From the NCBI GenBank assembly GCA_051654905.1, contig JBOFYY010000135.1, positions 62,001-126,000 on the forward strand: a stretch of DNA of 64,000 nt, read 5' to 3'. A program made the translations under genes and the position numbers. Under the pieces are notes generated by a model that searched no databases, was not told the DNA's origin, and worked only from the letters and a program-made list of their open reading frames with translations. The DNA is from JBOFIQ01 sp051654905 (GTDB lineage Bacteria > Actinomycetota > Actinomycetes > Propionibacteriales > Propionibacteriaceae). Positions 62,281 to 64,000 of this stretch are shown piece after piece. The number at the start of each line of letters is the position of its first letter. Within the stretch, counting starts at the first letter, position 1.

Positions 62281-62778
62281 TTATGCAAGCACTGCTAGGG
62301 CTGCAGCATAATCAGGTTCTTGGGAAATCTCAGGAACAAGTTCGCTATGGAGAATTACGCCATCTTCATCAGCTACGACTACTGCGCGGCTTAGCAGACC
62401 AGCCATCGGTGAATCGGCCAAAGTTACGCCGTAGTCAGCGCCAAAAGTAGAGCGGAAAGCTGAGCCAGTAATTACTGTTTCAAGACCTTCAGCGCCACAG
62501 AAGCGAGTCATGGCAAAAGGAAGATCCATAGAAACGCATAGAACAGTGGTGTTTACTAGATTTGCTGCTTCTTCATTGAACTTACGTACGCTCATTGAAC
62601 AGACTCCCGTATCAATAGACGGGAAGATGTTCAGCACTAGTCGTCGTCCAATAAAATCAGCCTTAGTTAGCTCTGAAAGATTAGCGGCGACAAGCGTAAA
62701 CTCAGGTAGTTGTGAACCTACGGCAGGTAATTCGCCGACAGTATGGACGCAAGTGCCTCGCAGAGAGATGTTAGCCAT
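62281..62778 (-). CDS. tpx: Thiol peroxidase
   Basis: A 165-residue peroxiredoxin that reduces peroxides with thioredoxin. The peroxidatic Cys is in IDTGVCSMSVRKFN and the resolving Cys in TRFCGAEGLE, the pattern of atypical two-Cys Tpx. The frame is open from 62799, but ATG 62778 gives the normal N-terminus (MANISLRG) and has AGATAGAGAT before it. Single gene between a convergent ribosomal operon and the aminotransferase. Confidence 0.93.
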   Translation of the reverse strand: MANISLRGTCVHTVGELPAVGSQLPEFTLVAANLSELTKADFIGRRLVLNIFPSIDTGVCSMSVRKFNEEAANLVNTTVLCVSMDLPFAMTRFCGAEGLETVITGSAFRSTFGADYGVTLADSPMAGLLSRAVVVADEDGVILHSELVPEISQEPDYAAALAVLA

Positions 62779-62818
62779 ATCTCTATCTTGACAGCCCAAC
62801 CAAACTGCGGCAAGACAA

Positions 62819-63997
62819 CTAGTAACGCGCTAGTGCTCTAGACAGTCGAGTTACGCCTTCGGTAATGAGATTTGGGGTATTGGTCACGAAAGACATTCTC
62901 ATCGTGGAACGATCAGGATTGTTGGCGTAGAACGGCCAGCCGGGCACAAAAGCCATGCCTTCTTCCATAGCTAGCGTCAAGAGTCGTGCCGTATCAATTT
63001 GATCGTCTAACTTGGCCCAGTAGAACATGCCACCTACGGGTTTTTCAATCTTCGTATCGGGAAGAATCTTAGAAAGAGAATCATGCAAAGTATCGCGACG
63101 AGAACGATAGACCTCGATAATCTCACGGATATGGGCGTCAAGGTCCTCAGTTTCTAAGAACCTAGCTACCGCAAGCTGGTCGGTAACCGAACACTGCAAA
63201 GAGATAGCTTGTTTCGCTACTTCAATGGCGCGCATGATGGGGCCTTCGCCACGCATCCAAGCCACTCGCAAACCAGGAGCAAGTACCTTAGACATGGAGT
63301 TTAGTAGCAACGTCTGAGCTGACATTCCAGGCATAGATGCAATAGGGGGTAGCGGATCTCCGTCGTAGCGAATCTCGCCGTAAGGATCATCTTCAAGCAG
63401 CATAGTTCCGGTACGAACCAAAATCTCGGCAATCTGATGACGTCGCTCTAGCGGGATGCAATTGCCAGAAGGGTTTTGGAAAGTAGGAATGAGATAAACA
63501 AATTTAGGGTGATGAACTTGGATGAGTCGCTCTAATGCATCAGGTAGAACCCCGTCGCTATCGGAAGGAACCGATATAACTTCAGCTCCGGTCATTCGGA
63601 AAGCTTGGATAGCTGCCAGATAAGTGGGTTCTTCCACTAGGACAACATCACCAGCGTCAACTAGTGCCTGAACCGCCAAGTAGATACCTTCTTGGGATCC
63701 AGAAGTGATCTGGATCTGGTCGGCGGTAGTAGGAAGATGCCGAGAGAGTCGTCGTGCTGCTTGCTCTCGGATCTCAGGTTCGCCGATTGTCGTGGCGTAC
63801 TGTAATGCGCGGGAAGGTTGATGAGCTAAAACCCATTCGATGGATTCTCTGATTTTTGCTACCGGGAACAAAGAAGGATCAGGAATACCGCCAGCAAAAG
63901 AAATAATGTCGGCTCTGCCTACTACCGAGAGAATGTCACGGATAGGCGACGATGCCACATCACTGAATCGCTGGGCAATTGGTTGGGTATAAGTCAT
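62819..63997 (-). CDS. PLP-dependent aminotransferase, class I/II (LysN/2-aminoadipate type)
   Basis: A 392-residue fold-type I enzyme complete at the window edge (ATG at 63997). ISFAGGIPDPSLFP near 33, ITSGSQEGIYL near 97, YLIPTFQNPSGN near 170, the PLP lysine in NSMSKVLAPGLRVAWM near 240 and MRMSFV at the end mark the 2-aminoadipate/MocR-type subgroup. Without an HTH domain it is an enzyme, not a regulator. The amino donor is uncertain: aromatic or branched-chain amino acids or 2-aminoadipate. Confidence 0.88.
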   Translation of the reverse strand: MTYTQPIAQRFSDVASSPIRDILSVVGRADIISFAGGIPDPSLFPVAKIRESIEWVLAHQPSRALQYATTIGEPEIREQAARRLSRHLPTTADQIQITSGSQEGIYLAVQALVDAGDVVLVEEPTYLAAIQAFRMTGAEVISVPSDSDGVLPDALERLIQVHHPKFVYLIPTFQNPSGNCIPLERRHQIAEILVRTGTMLLEDDPYGEIRYDGDPLPPIASMPGMSAQTLLLNSMSKVLAPGLRVAWMRGEGPIMRAIEVAKQAISLQCSVTDQLAVARFLETEDLDAHIREIIEVYRSRRDTLHDSLSKILPDTKIEKPVGGMFYWAKLDDQIDTARLLTLAMEEGMAFVPGWPFYANNPDRSTMRMSFVTNTPNLITEGVTRLSRALARY

Positions 63998-64000
63998 TGA

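Overview
The window looks like a chromosomal segment of a low-to-mid GC actinobacterium, most likely Actinomycetaceae-like. The evidence is a Cas9 resembling the Actinomyces naeslundii type, a DLW-39-like small protein, actinobacterial-style NarL two-component systems, and the conserved order rpsF-ssb-rpsR-rplI. I cannot name the species from sequence alone.

Layout. 1-14.6 kb: ordinary chromosome, with a lactonase-fold protein, a sigma-like HTH protein, an ABC exporter (permease plus ATPase) next to a two-component system, a sugar symporter, an LCP cell-wall ligase, an rRNA methyltransferase, an SGNH lipoprotein and a large membrane-anchored protein. 14.6-22.1 kb: a complete type II-C CRISPR-Cas locus (tracrRNA, cas9, cas1, cas2, and an array of 42 good repeats plus one decayed repeat). 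The array appears to be transcribed towards the cas genes, from promoters inside the repeats. 22.1-24.5 kb: a decaying accessory patch with duplicated small membrane genes (one with a nonsense codon), an Xre regulator, and frameshifted ADP-ribosylglycohydrolase and DUF6508-like genes. 24.9-27.4 kb: tRNA-Ala, then a secreted Cys-loop peptide, a terminator, a histidine kinase and a response regulator, a possible peptide signalling system. 27.4-37.0 kb: a tightly overlapping minus-strand polysaccharide operon that makes UDP-N-acetyl-L-fucosamine (FnlA/B/C = CapE/F/G type) with glycosyltransferases, an initiating phosphosugar transferase and a flippase. 37.1-39.0 kb: an alpha/beta hydrolase and a FemAB-type bridge ligase. 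39.2-50.7 kb: a polymorphic toxin locus with a 3270-residue RHS/YD protein, a candidate immunity protein, and a promoterless orphan toxin tip with a frameshifted Imm26-like gene. 51-64 kb: housekeeping genes (PlsC, SDR, Pta-AckA, endonuclease IV, two acyl-CoA synthetases, S6-SSB-S18-L9, Tpx, aminotransferase).

How it works together. The CRISPR module is self-contained: the tracrRNA anti-repeat at 14659-14673 matches the half of the repeat expected to lie next to the guide in crRNAs read from the minus strand. The surface-polysaccharide operon, LCP ligase and FemAB protein point to a decorated cell wall. The RHS locus has the usual design of a toxin tip followed by immunity and a spare toxin/immunity cassette. 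The observations most worth following are the repeat-like element upstream of the tracrRNA (a possible natural single guide), the inverted repeat at the leader-array junction, the Cys-loop peptide with its kinase and regulator, and the broken spare immunity gene.
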